Source: Chrysemys picta bellii
Lineage: Eukaryota > Chordata > Testudines > Emydidae
Assembly (NCBI RefSeq): GCF_011386835.1
Contig: NC_088809.1
Location: 2,489,001 to 2,553,000, forward strand
Direction: 5' to 3'
DNA length: 64,000 nt
The stretch's first letter is position 1. Each line of letters starts with the position of its first letter. The notes under the pieces were generated by a model, which did not search any database, had not been told where the DNA came from, and saw only the letters and a program-made list of their open reading frames with translations. Positions 13,630 through 26,099 of the stretch are shown here, piece by piece. Both the position numbers and the translations under genes were made by a program.

Positions 13630-16165
13630 TTGGCTTTTACACACTCTGGAATCGTCATATCAAGTTTACACCAGACATCTTAGTATTTAAATAAACTGAA
13701 TGACAGATTAAAAACTAGTACCTTAGCTTTAAAACAAACCAAAAAAAACAACACACACTTTGGTTTTTAAATGGTGTGCTCTAAACTAATCCATCCATCC
13801 TCCAGATTTTTTACTCTGAGCATTTCACTGCAGTATCCAAGTTCCTGAAGCCAGTAAGTTTATCTGATCTATTGTTTCAAGCCAGGCACAGATTGTGCAC
13901 TTATTGTTGCGTATGTACAAAGGTAAAACGCTTTAACATGGACCATGGTCTTTGAAAAAGCTCTCACACCATACAGTACTCCACTGAATACTGTTCTTCA
14001 AACCTACTCGGGGAACCATACCTGCAGGACTTTAGCAGAATACAATGCTTACTTCCATGCATGATATTGACCAGTGGGAAAGAATAGTCCATTCTTGGCA
14101 CAGGATAAGCAATTACAAGTCAGCTTTCACTACCGAACTGCCTGGAGTGCCTTTTGTAGGAAAGTTGTAAAGCAAATAGCCTAGAGACTGACCTCTTCAT
14201 TTTCAGAGGCTCTGTACGCACACCACACAAGGTGGATTTCAGAGGCAAGGAATAGGTGTACTTGAGGCTATCAGCATTCAGGTTTCTGAATGCTATTGCA
14301 TTTTTTTATTTGCATATGGAGGAAGCACAACTTTGGTACCTACTTCAGTTTCCATTAGTTGACAGCAATCTGCAATACAGTCTGTGCTGTCCTCATATGA
14401 CCCCTATTTATTCACTTGGAATGAGCTGGAAGAGCCAGACAGGAGAAACTTGCTCACTGGCCCTTAAACTGGATCACAGCTATGTTAGTTTCTCAGATTT
14501 CTTTCCAAGTGGAAGACTGACAATAAATACATATGGTTTCTTTCCTCAAAATTATCCTCCCCCAGTCCCAGGCATGCGGAATGCCCTTACAACAGTTTTA
14601 TCCTAAATGGGAACTTGACAGCTCAGCCGTTTTTTAAAAGCCAAAGAATTTAATTTTCAGGTCATGTGCGACTAGAATATGAAAACAAGTTTTCATGAGA
14701 TGTACACAATAGTAGCCGAAAAAGAAAGTGAAAGACGGAAGGTCTCATCAGTTAATGCAAACTGCTTTCCAACGGTCTCTAAATAACAGCAGTCACCTTG
14801 TGGCCACCCCATCTTTTCCAGTTAAGCCCATCCCTGTTAAAATGGTACCCTGCAAAAGAAAGAGAGAGAGAGAGATTTAAACCCCCACAAGTTACTTTTT
14901 GGGAGCTGAACCAGAGTGAACTTTCATGAGATTAATGACAAACAAATTTAGAAGCTGAATGAGTCAATAACGTAGCCATTAATTAAGATCTCTATATTTA
15001 ACTATTGACTGCTGCCTGAGCTTTGCTATTCTGGCCAGTGCTAAACCATCTCTCTAAAAGCAAGACCAAATCAGAGGCGGTCAGTGTTTGAAATCTACAG
15101 TCGTCCTTGGCATCAGATCAACATGGACAGTAGATAAAAGAGATTAAGCTGCAGCCTGAGCCAATGGACAGGAGATTGGGGTAGGGTATCTAAACAAAAG
15201 ACTCTGCAATTGCAGGGTTTTCAGAGACATCTCACATTGGGCCATTGCCCCTACCGTACTCCCAGTCCCATGGACTTCATTTCAAGCTGTGTTTGCACAG
15301 CACCTTTGAAAATCAGGCCCAAGCATATTACTGCTGGCATGTTAAGTCTGACCCATTTAGAGTAGATGGCAACACTAAAAGTAGCTACATGGATGGAGCA
15401 AACTCAGATAGAGACTAGGCAGTCATTTTAAGGTACCTCTGTGATGGAGATAAGAGGAAAACAGATTCCTGCTAGTGGGAAGGGAGACACATACAGAGAT
15501 AAAATAGTTTAAGTTTTTAAGGTGCTCAGATACCACAGTTGTAAGAGCAAATGTCTAAAAGGCGCAAGGAAGGAGTTTTATAAAGAACGCTTGATTGAAT
15601 ATGACATTTACAGTACTATTAAGTTAATTTAGGGGACTTAAAGAGACTGGATGTTTAGCTTAACAGAAACACAGCTGGGAAATGCCCCTGAAGTAGAGAA
15701 CAAAAAGACCAATGAAATCAAAGCCATCCTAACCAAGGCTTTATCCAATAAGGCCAACCATAATAGGAGTTCAAACGAAAATGTATACCCCCAAATAACA
15801 AACAAGTAAAAGGACCAAAAAAATGCCACCATGGCTAAACAGAGTAAAAGAGGTGATTGAAGGTAAATAAATAATGTGTCCTTTTAAAATAAAATAAAAT
15901 AAATAAATAAATAAAAACCTGTTAGTTTTTGCGTCTTTTGTTAGTTGCTCTTCAAATTTCTTTTTTAGCCTGCCTATTTATACTTGCAAGAGTTTTTCTT
16001 CCTATTTTCCTCAGTAAGATTTGATTTCCAATTTATATCAGAAGCAGGAACTAACATAACACTGATTTTTAAAAAAAGCTCCAGGGGAGATCCTGGTCAT
16101 CACAAGCCAGTAAAGTCTACATTTCAGTACCAGATGTATTGATTGAAACTAGAAGAATTAGCAGA
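13630..16165. other. No gene seen; simple repeats only
   Basis: There is a (GA)n run at about 14856-14874 and an (AAAT)n run at about 15886-15917. No supportable exon. Confidence 0.5.
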
Positions 16166-16169
16166 CACA

Positions 16170-16965
16170 TAAATTAACATGATATGTTGGGAAAATGTCA
16201 ACACAGCTTTTATAAAGGGACATCATGCCTCACCAATCTATTTGAATTCTTTGAGGGGGTGAAACAGCCATGTGGACAAGGGTGATCCAATGGATCTAGT
16301 GTACTTGGACTTTCAGAAAGCCTCAAACAAAGTCCCTCACCAAAGGCTCTTAAGCAAACTAAGCAGTCATGGGATAAAAGGATCAGTAACTAATTAAATA
16401 GACAAGAAGCAAAGTAAGAATAAATGGTCAGTTTTCGTAATGCAGAGAGGATTGTTCAGCTTAGAAAAGAGACAACTAAGGGATGATATGGTAGAAGTCT
16501 AACACATCATGAATGGTGTGAAGAAAGAGAACACTAAAGTGTTACTTACCCCTTCACATAACACAAGAGCCAAGGATCACTCAGTGAAATTAATAGGTAG
16601 CAGGTTTTAAATGAACGTAAGGAAGTTCTTCCTTCACACATCGCACAGTCAACCCGCAGAACTCATTGCCAGGGGATGTTGTGAAGGTCAAAAGTATAAC
16701 TGGGTTCAAAACTAAATTAGATAAGTTCATGGAGGATAGGTCCATCAATGGTTATTAGCCAAAATGGTCAGGGATGCAACCCCGTGCTCTGGGTATCCCT
16801 ACACCTCTGACTGCCAGAAGCTAGAACTGGACAACAGAGAATGGATCACTTGATAATTGTCTCCTTTGTTCATTCCCTCTCAAACGTTTAGCACTGGCAA
16901 CTATCAGAAGATAGGATATTGGAACATTGGTTTGATGCAGTATGGCCATTCTTCTTATGTTCTTC
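16170..16965 (+). mobile_element. CR1 LINE fragment (RT part plus 3' region)
   Basis: Forward translation near 16180-16400 gives decayed CR1 reverse-transcriptase sequence, including VYLDFQKASNKVPHQRLLSK, equivalent to the intact family's YLDFSKAFDKVPH motif. After an internal deletion near 16400-16430 the CR1 3' region follows: 'taagttcatggaggataggtccatcaatgg', 'atggatcacttgataattgtc', 'gatattggaacattggtttgatgcagtatggcc'. Frameshifts and stops make it non-functional. Confidence 0.88.
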
Positions 16966-17312
16966 GTGGAGCTGCGTGGGTGAGTTACAGCTATGGAGTG
17001 TGCTAATGCAGATATACAGCTTTAAAGTCTTCCCAATGGAACGGACAGTCATAAAACAAGAGAGTTTCTTCAGAGTCCAAAAGACTTTTATAAAGTGAAG
17101 AAATCCAGTTAACAAAAGCACAGTCTTCTAGATCAAACAGAAAGCTAGGTACTACAGTGCTGGACATCCAAGACACCAGAAGGGAAACAGCATCCAAATA
17201 CAGTAACTGTTTTCAAGTACCATGATGGATCATTTTGGTGTTTAAGTACATCTTCTTGTGCTGGGGCAGAGCTACATAAGGCAGCCACATTTTGCTAGAG
17301 AAAGCAGTTGGG

Positions 17313-17470
17313 TCATAGAATCATAGAAGATTAGGGTTGGAAGAGACCTCAGGAGGTCATCTAGTCCAACCCCCTGCTCAAAGCAAGACCAACCCCAACT
17401 AAATCTTTGTCAAGCCAGGCCTCGAAAACCTCTAAGGATGGCAATTCCACCAGAATCAGTCCTATCAGAA
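17313..17470 (-). mobile_element. CR1 LINE 3' end with octamer tail
   Basis: 'tcatagaatcatagaag' is the reverse complement of the ATTCTATG-type octamer tail of CR1. It is followed by 'ttagggttggaagagacctcaggaggtcatctagtccaacccc', the classic CR1 3' terminus. This is a 5'-truncated insertion read on the minus strand. Confidence 0.93.
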
Positions 17471-17479
17471 GCCTTCAGA

Positions 17480-19920
17480 AGATTAGCTCAGCTTCCACAT
17501 CAGAAAAAAAAGACTACTTCTCTGAAGTAGTGCCTGGACATGCTAACTGTCCAGCAGCAGGTCTGATGCTTTCTCTTTCAGAAAAGCCAGGCAGTAGTGG
17601 GGAGCAGACAGTTAGTCCAATGACTCTTAACATGTGTCAGGACTTAAGGAGTGAATACTGACCACACAGCAACTGCTGGGCTTAGACTTCTGCTTTCTGT
17701 ACTCAGGATGTGGTTCTGAATAAAGCTTTTCTCCAGACCAGCCCTCACAGTTTCTGTTCTGCATGAGAGAGTTCACAGCCTCAGAAGCCACCTTGCAAAA
17801 ACACTCTTGTATAGTCTTTGTGCTTCACATTGTGATGACACCAACCTGATGTCAAGAAATGAAATTACAGTACCAAAGAATAACTAATTTCACCCACTTG
17901 AGACTGAGCAGTTTCAATTTAAGCCATGCCAACTCCAGCACGATATTTGGTACAAAGCCATCTTTGCTCAACTTTTTTGGTGGTGTTGAAGAGCAACTAT
18001 ACTTATAGTTTTGCCATCCTCACCTTTTCCATTCAGGGTCTAGGCAACAGGGTCTTAAGCACCTGAGTACACTGGACCGACGAGACATTAGGTCAATGGT
18101 CGCTGGCCATCCCCTAGCAGTCTGAGAACTGGTACAATTGCCCAACAGTAAGGGGAAAGAGGAGTCACAAGGAGTTCAATTTCCATGTTCAACTCTATGA
18201 AGTCTTTTCATCAAAACAAAGCAAATCAAAACACACTCCACCCTGCTGAAGAGCAAGCTTCTGGGGAGTGCGTTAGTGTTTGTGGAGATCAACATTAGAA
18301 TGCGGAAGACTGTAATAAGTGTAGCCTAACAAGAATACCAGCTAGAAGGGAGAACTGTCAAAATAGCCAGACAGGGTGATAAAGTGTTGAAACTTAAAAC
18401 CACATAATGCTTCCTCACCCTGCCCAGGCAGAACTCAAGTGAAACAAAATGAACAAAAAAGGAAAACCCCTGATAAGACGGGATACAGCTAGCCTGATGT
18501 TACTTGTTTATGTAATTTGGAAGGTCAATAAAGGGTGTTATCACCTCTTCACACACTTCGAAAGGTAAAAGTTAAATTGCATTAGTGTAAATTTTATTTT
18601 GCACAGAAGGATGCCTGCACATGGGAGGGCCTTGTTTGTTTAACTGCTAGGGCCTGTACTACCTTGGGGAAGATGAGGTTGCATTTACCTTTTGTATCAC
18701 TAACCAACATTATATTACAAGACTCCAGCATCAACCCAGAAGACCAGTGTATTCAGAGTTACTACAGCCCAGACTTCTTTCATGGAGCTGCTGCTTGCTT
18801 AGCCATTGAAGGAAGCCCTTAGAATATTTATTTCACAGATGAGTTGGAGGTGTCGGTTTTAGGTGTTTCTGGAGTGTCTATTCTCCAAGTTAGCCCCTGT
18901 ATCTAGGTTACACCCAGCTGTGGTTAGGTTTACACACAGCTTGGGACTGTCCAGTCACTTTCCTGTCTACCTCCGATTTAGTCATGAGCTGCTACCTTTC
19001 AGCATGACACCCCAGTTTCTTCTCAGGTGCTTTGGAAATGCTATGGTGAAAAGGTGGGAACTTATGGCTGCCCGGACAACGCCCACTGAAATCTGCAGTC
19101 CCTCTGGGAGAGCAACAGGGATCACTTCAGAGCACGACTCTGCAAACCTGAAAAGGGGAGAAGCATCAGGCTTTTGTTAGCAGATTCAACATGTCAGATA
19201 GCCTCAGCTGCAGTAATAGTTCTCAGATAGCTGCTGGGCCTATTCCAGCCAAGGATTAGCATTTACCTCAGGAAGATTTTTTAATATACACAGAAACACA
19301 CAGCAAGATAGGATAGTTAATGTCTGCAAGCCATATAATCACATCACTGAACAGATCTGGATAGAATCTCTTTGCAGGTTGCTAGTCCTACAAGTAGCTT
19401 GCACTAGAAAGGGTATTAAGCCTATAACTGTAGCAGTGCTAACTGACACCACTAACACCAGTTGACAATATCACATATATAAAGTTAAGTGCATCATTCT
19501 ACCTCAGAGAGCTCAGTGAATACTGCGCCGTGTCCATCATTTCCAACCAGCTATCAATATTCTGTGGTTGTTCAATCAAGTACCAAATTCTGTCATGGCT
19601 TTGTCTACTTTGACAGATCACACACCTACACTTCAGCTTTGCCACAAGTGTGAAGAATAGATAAGACCAATGTGTGAAGAGGTTTTTTAAATTTTAATTA
19701 CAGTTTATTGCAATGACTGCAAAGCCTGGCCATATTTTTGCTGAGAAAATGTTACTGGGGAAAACCCACCATGAATGTCCTCAGACAGACCAATAACAAT
19801 GCAGATCTATATTCCTGCACAAAGTATGTTTCACCAGCTTTTGTCCCTCCAATGGTCAAGAGTATTCATCACCATCTCCCTGAATATCGAGTGCTAAACA
19901 CCCTCAACTTCCAGCAAGGT
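17480..19920. other. No gene seen
   Basis: Intron sequence. An open frame of about 105 codons at 18863-19180 has no family resemblance or splice signals that I can support. Confidence 0.5.
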
Positions 19921-19926
19921 ATGCTG

Positions 19927-20595
19927 AATCAGAACTGGAAGGGACCTTGAGAGGTCATCTAGTCCAGTCCGCTGCACTCATGGCAGGACTAAGTATTATC
20001 TAAACCACCCGACAGGGGTTTGTCTAACCTGCTCTTAAAAATCTCCAATGATGGAGCTTCCACAACCTCCCTAGGCAATTTATTCCAGTGCTTAACCACC
20101 GTGACAGCTGGGAAGTTTTTCCCTAATGTCCAAGCAAAACCTCCCTGACTGCAATTTAAGTCCATTGTTCTTAACCTCTGAGGACAGGGCAAGAAGCAAC
20201 AATTCTTCTCCCTCCTCCTTGTAACAATCTTATGTACTTGAAAACTGTTCTCATGTCCCCACTCAGTCTTCTCTTCTCCAGACTAAACAAACCCAATTTT
20301 TTCAATCTTCCTTCATAGCTCATGTTTCACCTTTAATCTTTTTTGTTGCTCTTCTCTGGATTTTCTACAATTTGTCCACATCTTTCCTGAAATGTGGCGG
20401 CCAGAACTGGACACAATACTCCCGTTGAGGCCTAATCATTGTGGAGTAGAGCGGAAGAATTACTTCTCGTGTCTTGCTTACAACACTCCTGCTAATACAT
20501 CCCAGAACGATGTTCGCTTTTTTTGCGACAGTGTTACACTGTTGACTCATTTAGCTTGTGGTCCACTATCTTGCAGGATCAGCCCCTGGATCCAG
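19927..20595 (-). mobile_element. CR1 LINE fragment (RT C-terminus and 3' region)
   Basis: The minus strand reads CR1 ORF2 C-terminal sequence: CNTVAKKANIVLGCISRSV and EVILPLYSTMIRP at about 20460-20540, then the WNKLPREVVEAPSLEIFKSR segment at about 20020-20110, ending in 'ggtcccttccagttctga' near 19930. It lacks the octamer tail seen at 17313 and has lost its reading frame between blocks. Translated pieces of this region are LINE remnants, not host genes. Confidence 0.9.
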
Positions 20596-20599
20596 TTTC

Positions 20600-20920
20600 A
20601 CGGTAGATCATGGCTATAAAATGTACCACAAAAGACATCTGTTATGCAAACAAAGGATTTTCCACCTGTAGGGCACATGGTAACTTCCTTTCATATAAAG
20701 AGGAAGGGAGTAGCAAGTATTATTTCAGCCTTGCAACTTAGGAGTAACTTGAGTTTGCTGACTGCTGCCTAAAACTGCAACACTATGCATGTTGCTACTG
20801 CCTACTTTGGTACAGAGAGAGAAAATGGGGGACTTTACGGAGCCCATAGCATTCTCGTCAGTTGTAGTGACATGCAACTTTGCTTCTATTATTTACTATC
20901 CCATAAGGCTCTCCGCTCCA
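20600..20920. other. No gene seen
   Basis: Short unique-looking interval between CR1 and MIR-like copies. Confidence 0.4.
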
Positions 20921-20921
20921 G

Positions 20922-21080
20922 GTGGCCTAGTGAATTAAGCACAGATCTTGGAACCCCCAAATTCCAATCCTGGCTCTTGTCATTGACTATGTAGCTCAGT
21001 CCCTTCTGCCTCTCAGTGCCCTGCAGTAAAAGAAGCAGATACTTGCCCACCTTCTGGGGTGATATGAGGGTTAGCACACT
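20922..21080 (+). mobile_element. MIR-like SINE
   Basis: 'ggtggcctagtgaattaagcacagatcttgg' resembles the tRNA-derived head with an A-box-like tggcctagtga. It is followed by 'ccaatcctggctcttg', 'ctcagtcccttctgcctctcagtgcc' and 'ttctggggtgatatgagggttagc', in the expected MIR order. Confidence 0.65.
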
Positions 21081-21084
21081 GCAT

Positions 21085-21685
21085 TTCTGGATGGAAAGAA
21101 TTTTTGTCTCATGAATCTGACACCACCACTAATTAGTTTTGCACCTAAAGGCAGAGCATTCAGAGTTGTCCTTGTCCTCCAATTTCTCCTGCCAAGTCTC
21201 CCTAGTCTTTAACTCTCCAATGCCACCTGTGTTGGAAATAGTCCACCCCTTGCTACTTATGCCTTGTCAATCACCACCTCATCAACAGCACGTTTCACTC
21301 CTAGGGCCTGGGCTCCCACACTTAAGAGGAAAGAACACTTCTCCCAGCATAGAAGCTGGACCTCACACCCTCTCCTCTCTGCAAGTGACGCAAACTGGAT
21401 TTGAGAGGGGAAGCCAGTGTAGCACTGCCCTATTGGCTTTCCATTTTATGATTCCCACCAGCCTACTTCTCTGAACTCTTCCACCTACTCCCTGACCCTT
21501 CATGCTTTGCCTTCCCTCAGCTCTTCTGGAGGGGGGGCAGAAGGGAAGTCACTCAGTTGTTCTTTCCTCTCGGGAATTCTCCTCCTCATACACACACCCC
21601 TCCCCTTCCATGTTGATTCGTCTTTCATTGATGCCTCAGTTTCCTTTTCTCTAGTTTATGAATCTCACTTCAGTGTTGTTGTGCC
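21085..21685. other. No gene seen
   Basis: Pyrimidine-rich intron sequence. An open frame of about 110 codons at 21139-21474 is low-complexity Ser/Leu/Pro-rich and not supportable as coding. Confidence 0.45.
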
Positions 21686-21689
21686 ATGA

Positions 21690-22300
21690 TTAGGGCCCTG
21701 CCAAATTCACGGCCATGAAAAATGCATCCCGGACTGTGAAATCTGGTCTCCCACCCGTGAAATCTGGTTTTGTGTGTGCTTTTATCCTCTACTATACAGA
21801 TTTCACAGGGGAGACCAGCGTTTCTCAAATTGGGGATCCTGAACCAAAGAGGAGTTCGGGGAGGGGGGGAGGAAGTGTTGCAAGATTATTTTGAGAGGGT
21901 CACGGTATTGCCACCCTTACTTATGCGCCACCTTCAGAGCTGGGCGGCTGGAGAGCGGCGGCTGTTGGCCAAGTGCCTAGCTCTGAAGGTAGCACCCACC
22001 AGCAACAGTGCAGAAGTAAGCAGGGCCGGCGCAACCCATTAGGCGACCTAGGCAGTTGCCTAGGGCGCTATAATTTGGGGGGGCCGCAACCACGGTGGTA
22101 TTTTGGCAGTGGGACCTTCCGCCGCCTGTGGGGAGCGGCATTTCGGGGCGGGACCTTCCGCCACCTAGGGCAGCAGAAAAGCTGGCGGTGCTCCTGGAAG
22201 TAAGGGTGACAATACCATACCATGCCACCCTTATTTCGGTGCGGTCTTCAAAGCTGGGTGGCCGGAGAGTGGTGGCTACTGACTGAGGGCCCAGCTCTGC
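21690..22300. mobile_element. GC-rich palindromic DNA-transposon-like repeat (outer element)
   Basis: It starts 'tagggccctgccaaattcacggcc', followed by 'ccgtgaaatctggt' and 'gagaccagcgtttctcaaattgggg'. Inverted arms are visible: 'ggtattgccacccttactt' (21904-21922) is answered by 'aagtaagggtgacaatacc' once the insertion at 22021-22196 is removed, with one mismatch. I associate this repeat with turtle and other sauropsid genomes. The right boundary is uncertain. Confidence 0.6.
22021..22196. mobile_element. hAT-like MITE nested in the outer repeat
   Basis: The 176-bp insertion starts 'cagggccggcgcaacccatt' and ends 'aagctggcggtgctcctg'. It is bounded by an exact 8-bp direct repeat gaagtaag (22013-22020 and 22197-22204). 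CAG...CTG ends plus an 8-bp target duplication are hAT hallmarks. The interior is GC-rich and repetitive (gggaccttccgcc occurs twice). There is no coding capacity. Confidence 0.88.
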
Positions 22301-22304
22301 TGAA

Positions 22305-23105
22305 CTGAACTGCTACCTTCCGCAAGCATTGCGCTTTTCTGGAAGTGAGATGGAAAGGAGAAGTCTGCAGCACCGGGAGGATGTGGTTTGTTGTGACTGA
22401 CGGAGGCCTTCAGCTGCAGGCGGAGATCAGGCAGCGATTAGCCCCAGGGTTACTTTTTGCTAGTTTCCAAGACAACCAAGTGCTGCAGGTGAAGGCCTGA
22501 CGACTGAAAAGTCACTAAGCCATACTTGACACTGCAGGCACACTTATCTGCCCCCTGCTTAACTAAGCTGGTCATTGCAGAGAAGAGCATCACAATATCT
22601 ATGACGTGTGTACGCAGAAGGTCAAGTTCTTCTTTGCAAGTCAAAAAGCCTTGTGTTGGGCAGCAGGCTAAAAGCCAGTTTCAGATACTTTAAAAAGTAA
22701 ACAAATAAACCTCAACCCTTCTACTATGCAGCAAAATATGAAACAGAGGATACGGGCCTCTGGTATTTTCTTGTAGATCTGAGAAGTGAACAAAAGCCTG
22801 ATCTACAACCAGGTTTTTATCCCACCATCCCGGTTTGTTTGCCAGATCCTGCCGCTTGAGGATGCGGAAAGTCTGGTGTATGTTGAGTCCAGTTCTCACC
22901 TATTGTCTCTGAAAGATTTAGTTTGAAAGAGCTGCGCACACATCTGAAAGGTTTTAGAACTTCCACCTTCTCCTCTGCTCCTTATCTCAGAATAAAGTGA
23001 TGCCAGTTACCTGGGAGATTTCTAGGACTGGCACATGTTACAGAAGAAGAAAAAAACATGACTTTATCAGCACATCTTGATAAGAGCTAGTGATTGCTCA
23101 TGTAA
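22305..23105. other. No gene seen
   Basis: Intron sequence without a supportable feature. Confidence 0.45.
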
Positions 23106-23115
23106 CTGATTAATG

Positions 23116-23513
23116 CAGGGGTGGCCAACCTGAGCCTGAGAAAGACAGAATTTACCAATGTACATCACAAAAGAGCCACAGTAATAGGTCAGCAGCCTCC
23201 CATCAGCTCCTCCCAGTGCCTCCCACCCACCAGCGATCAACACCTCCCCCTCCCTCCCCGATCAGCTGTTTCATGGCTTGAAGGATACTCGGAGGGCGAG
23301 GGGGAGGAGTGAGGGAACTGCAGGCTCAGGGGAGGGAGTGAAGTGGGGCAAGGCCTCTGGCAGAGCCAGGGGTTGAGCAGTGAACACCCCCCCGGCACAT
23401 TGGAAAGTTGGCGCCTGTAGCTCCAGCCCCGGAGTCGGTGACTATACAAGGAGCCGCATATTAACTTCTGAAGAGCCGCATGGGGCTCCGGAGCCACAAG
23501 TTGGCCACCCCTA
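23116..23513. mobile_element. hAT-like MITE, 398 bp
   Basis: Terminal inverted repeats are caggggtggccaac at the left and gttggccaccccta at the right. The last base of the right end is A where G is expected. The exact 8-bp target duplication gattaatg lies at 23108-23115 and 23514-23521. The interior is GC-rich and non-coding and contains 'gagccgcatggggctccggagcc'. This is a non-autonomous hAT insertion. Confidence 0.93.
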
Positions 23514-23524
23514 GATTAATGCAA

Positions 23525-25890
23525 CTCCAGAGATAGACTGTCACTCTGATAAATACTGCAGAGGAGAGAAGAGATTTTTAAAAGGTAGTAATAACTGATC
23601 AGTTTAGGAGAGTTGTTTGCAGTGCTGTTGCAGTCACTTTGGGCTAAGAGGTCAGTCAATTAGTGTTTTGCCTAGCAATTCTATTGCGAAGACTGCCTAC
23701 TACTAATGAAAGCCCCGAATGCACTATTAAAATAAAGAAAACAGAGAACGGTTATATTTAGTTTCTTAAACTAGTGAGGAAAATATTTCCTGTACATTCT
23801 AACAGCAAGGAACTTGAAGACAGAAAATGACAAAGGTTCCCAACATACCTGCAGGGTTCTGCTTCCCACTTTAGCTAACCTCCTGGGATCAAGAGGGAAG
23901 CAGACTGGCTTAAGGTTTTGTTGTTTTAGGTTGTGAATTTTATAACAATGAAAACAGCATCTCCTCTTTCTGGGTCAGTTGCCTTCCTACCCTTAGGGAA
24001 ACAATATGCTCTCTTACTGGAAAAGAGTCAGGGCCTGATTGCCTGCCCAGATGTTTCACATCTCAAGAAAGGGTCAGACAGGATTATTTTGCTTTTTCTC
24101 TGTGGAGCTGTCCTTCAAAAAAAAAAAAAAAAATTAATGAAAGAATTACTAAAAACCAATGAGAAGGGACAGTTCTATAGCAATTGTTTCAGAAGATGGC
24201 AGCATCCTGCAACATCAGGGCCACGTTCCTTTGTTCACCTCATCATGCTAATGGGGATCCCACAGTAAGCTTTTCAGTAAGGTCACCTGTAACATCCTCC
24301 AGGGCCTTAACCTGTAAATCCGATGCAGAGACTTTTACACCAGGTATATATGGTATCAGCTATGTTCTGGCTACCAGATCAAACACACCTCAGACTTCCA
24401 TTCTGCATGACATCAACAGGTTTTCCTCCAATATTTTAGGTTAGTGTCTATGGAGCTGGAAGCAGTAAAATTGAAAAGACCACCATGGAAGAGGAAAGTA
24501 GTAAACAACTGGACACAATTGGTCAAAGCAGATTTAGAGCTTAAGCAACTGGACTTTTACATTTCCATCTCATGCACACAAACGTCAGACCAATTGGACA
24601 CATCTAAGAAAATTGTACCTTCCCCTTCCCCCTTCCCCCCCCACCCCAAAATAGATAGATAGATAGATAAATAGAGGCAGGTATTAACCATGAGGTGCCA
24701 GAGATCAGGGTAAGCCCAAATCCTGGAACTTTCAGAGAACAGTAGAAGACTCTTGGCACAATAACAGCAGGTGCACAATGCCCCAACATCCCTCCTGAGA
24801 CAACAGCACTTAGGAGATGGTATAAAATGGAGAAGGGTGACAATCTGGTTCTTGTTCAGACAGAAAGGAGACTATTCTTAATTTAATAATGCTGCCTACA
24901 CACTGCAGACATCGGCACATTTGAAACGCTTGCATACACTAACCATTGAGGACCATCTCTATGCAGTGCATTTTATGTGTGGTAGTGAAGAATTCTGCAT
25001 TTATTGAATTAACAGATATAAGATTAAATCAGGACGTAAGTCTTTTTTGAATGATCAGTTTCTGTGCGACACTGGAGAAAGCAAGAAGATTCGGAGACAG
25101 ATTCAGAGAAATCTCATTTAGCACTTAACTATCAGCAAAAGTTAATTTGCTGTGGACATATACTGCATGGACAGATGCTCTCTGGAGAAGACTTGTGCTG
25201 CTTTCCAATGCTCCTCCACAGCCAGACTTTGCCATGCAAACTTCCAGCTCCTAGTTTTATAACTAAAGTCTTGGAAAGCATGAGTTGAGCCACTACCACA
25301 ATTCCTGAAGACACAGAGCAAGAGAGAGAATTTTTTCCATGGGAGAGGAAAAGGTTGCTTGGAACCAAACTCACAGGAGCGGTTCATAGATTTCTATTGG
25401 TCTCAGACGAGCCGGAGAATAGACAAGCCAGTGAATTGTGCAAGATCTCACTCCACCTTTAACAAATCCCATAGAGTCCTCCAGCTCAAATTTTCGTTAT
25501 GTCTTGGAACAAGGCTTGACTGAACCTTGGCAAATTGCAAGGCATCTGGCTGAGTTATTGGGAACAGACTAGGGCAAGGTTCTGGAAGACATACAGCAAA
25601 GCAGAATGGGGCAGTGCTTTCTCTGGCATTGTCCAAATTCAGACAGCAGGTTTCCATACAGCCTGCTGGAGCAGCCTGCACATGAGTCCAGCTGATGTCA
25701 GTTTACATACTAGTCCACTGAAATGAGGCCATTGCGGGGTGGAGTGGGGACACGAGAAAAACTTTGCAAGGCCAGGTTCCCAGGATCCTCTTTGACAGGC
25801 ATTTGCAACTAGTGAGACAGTCTCCCAAAGGGAAGGATACCAAGGGCCTGGGTCCTTCCAACCTCCCTACTAGAGATCTGTCCCCAAGCC
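23525..25890. other. No gene seen; simple repeats
   Basis: There is a poly-A run of about 18 at 24117-24134, a C-rich patch at about 24621-24648 and an (ATAG)5 run at 24651-24670. No supportable exon or RNA gene. Confidence 0.5.
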
Positions 25891-25894
25891 TCTC

Positions 25895-26098
25895 TGGCTC
25901 CTACAGCTAAGTGTGCTACAGCAATGGACAGGGTTTTTCCTCTCGCTGTAGGAACTCCACCTCCCCGAGTGACAGCAGCTAGGACTGGCAAGCATTCTCC
26001 GGTCCACCTAACTGTGTCTACACCAAGGTCAGCTTAGCTACGACACTCAAGAGTGTGGATCTTCCACACGGAGCTAAGTTTTAAGGGTAAGCCAGGCC
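25895..26098 (-). mobile_element. MITE, family A (reverse orientation), partial
   Basis: 'acagcaatggacagggtttttcctctcgctgtagg', 'aactccacctccccgagtgac', 'tgtgtctacaccaaggtcagct' and the hairpin 'gagtgtgga/tccacac' match the family A copies in reverse. The end 'taagccaggcc' lacks a clean terminus. Confidence 0.55.
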
Positions 26099-26099
26099 G

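Noticed and set aside
19989..20550. Minus-strand open frames with real protein similarity
   Set aside because: The similarity is to CR1 reverse transcriptase; annotated as a LINE fragment and not as a host gene.
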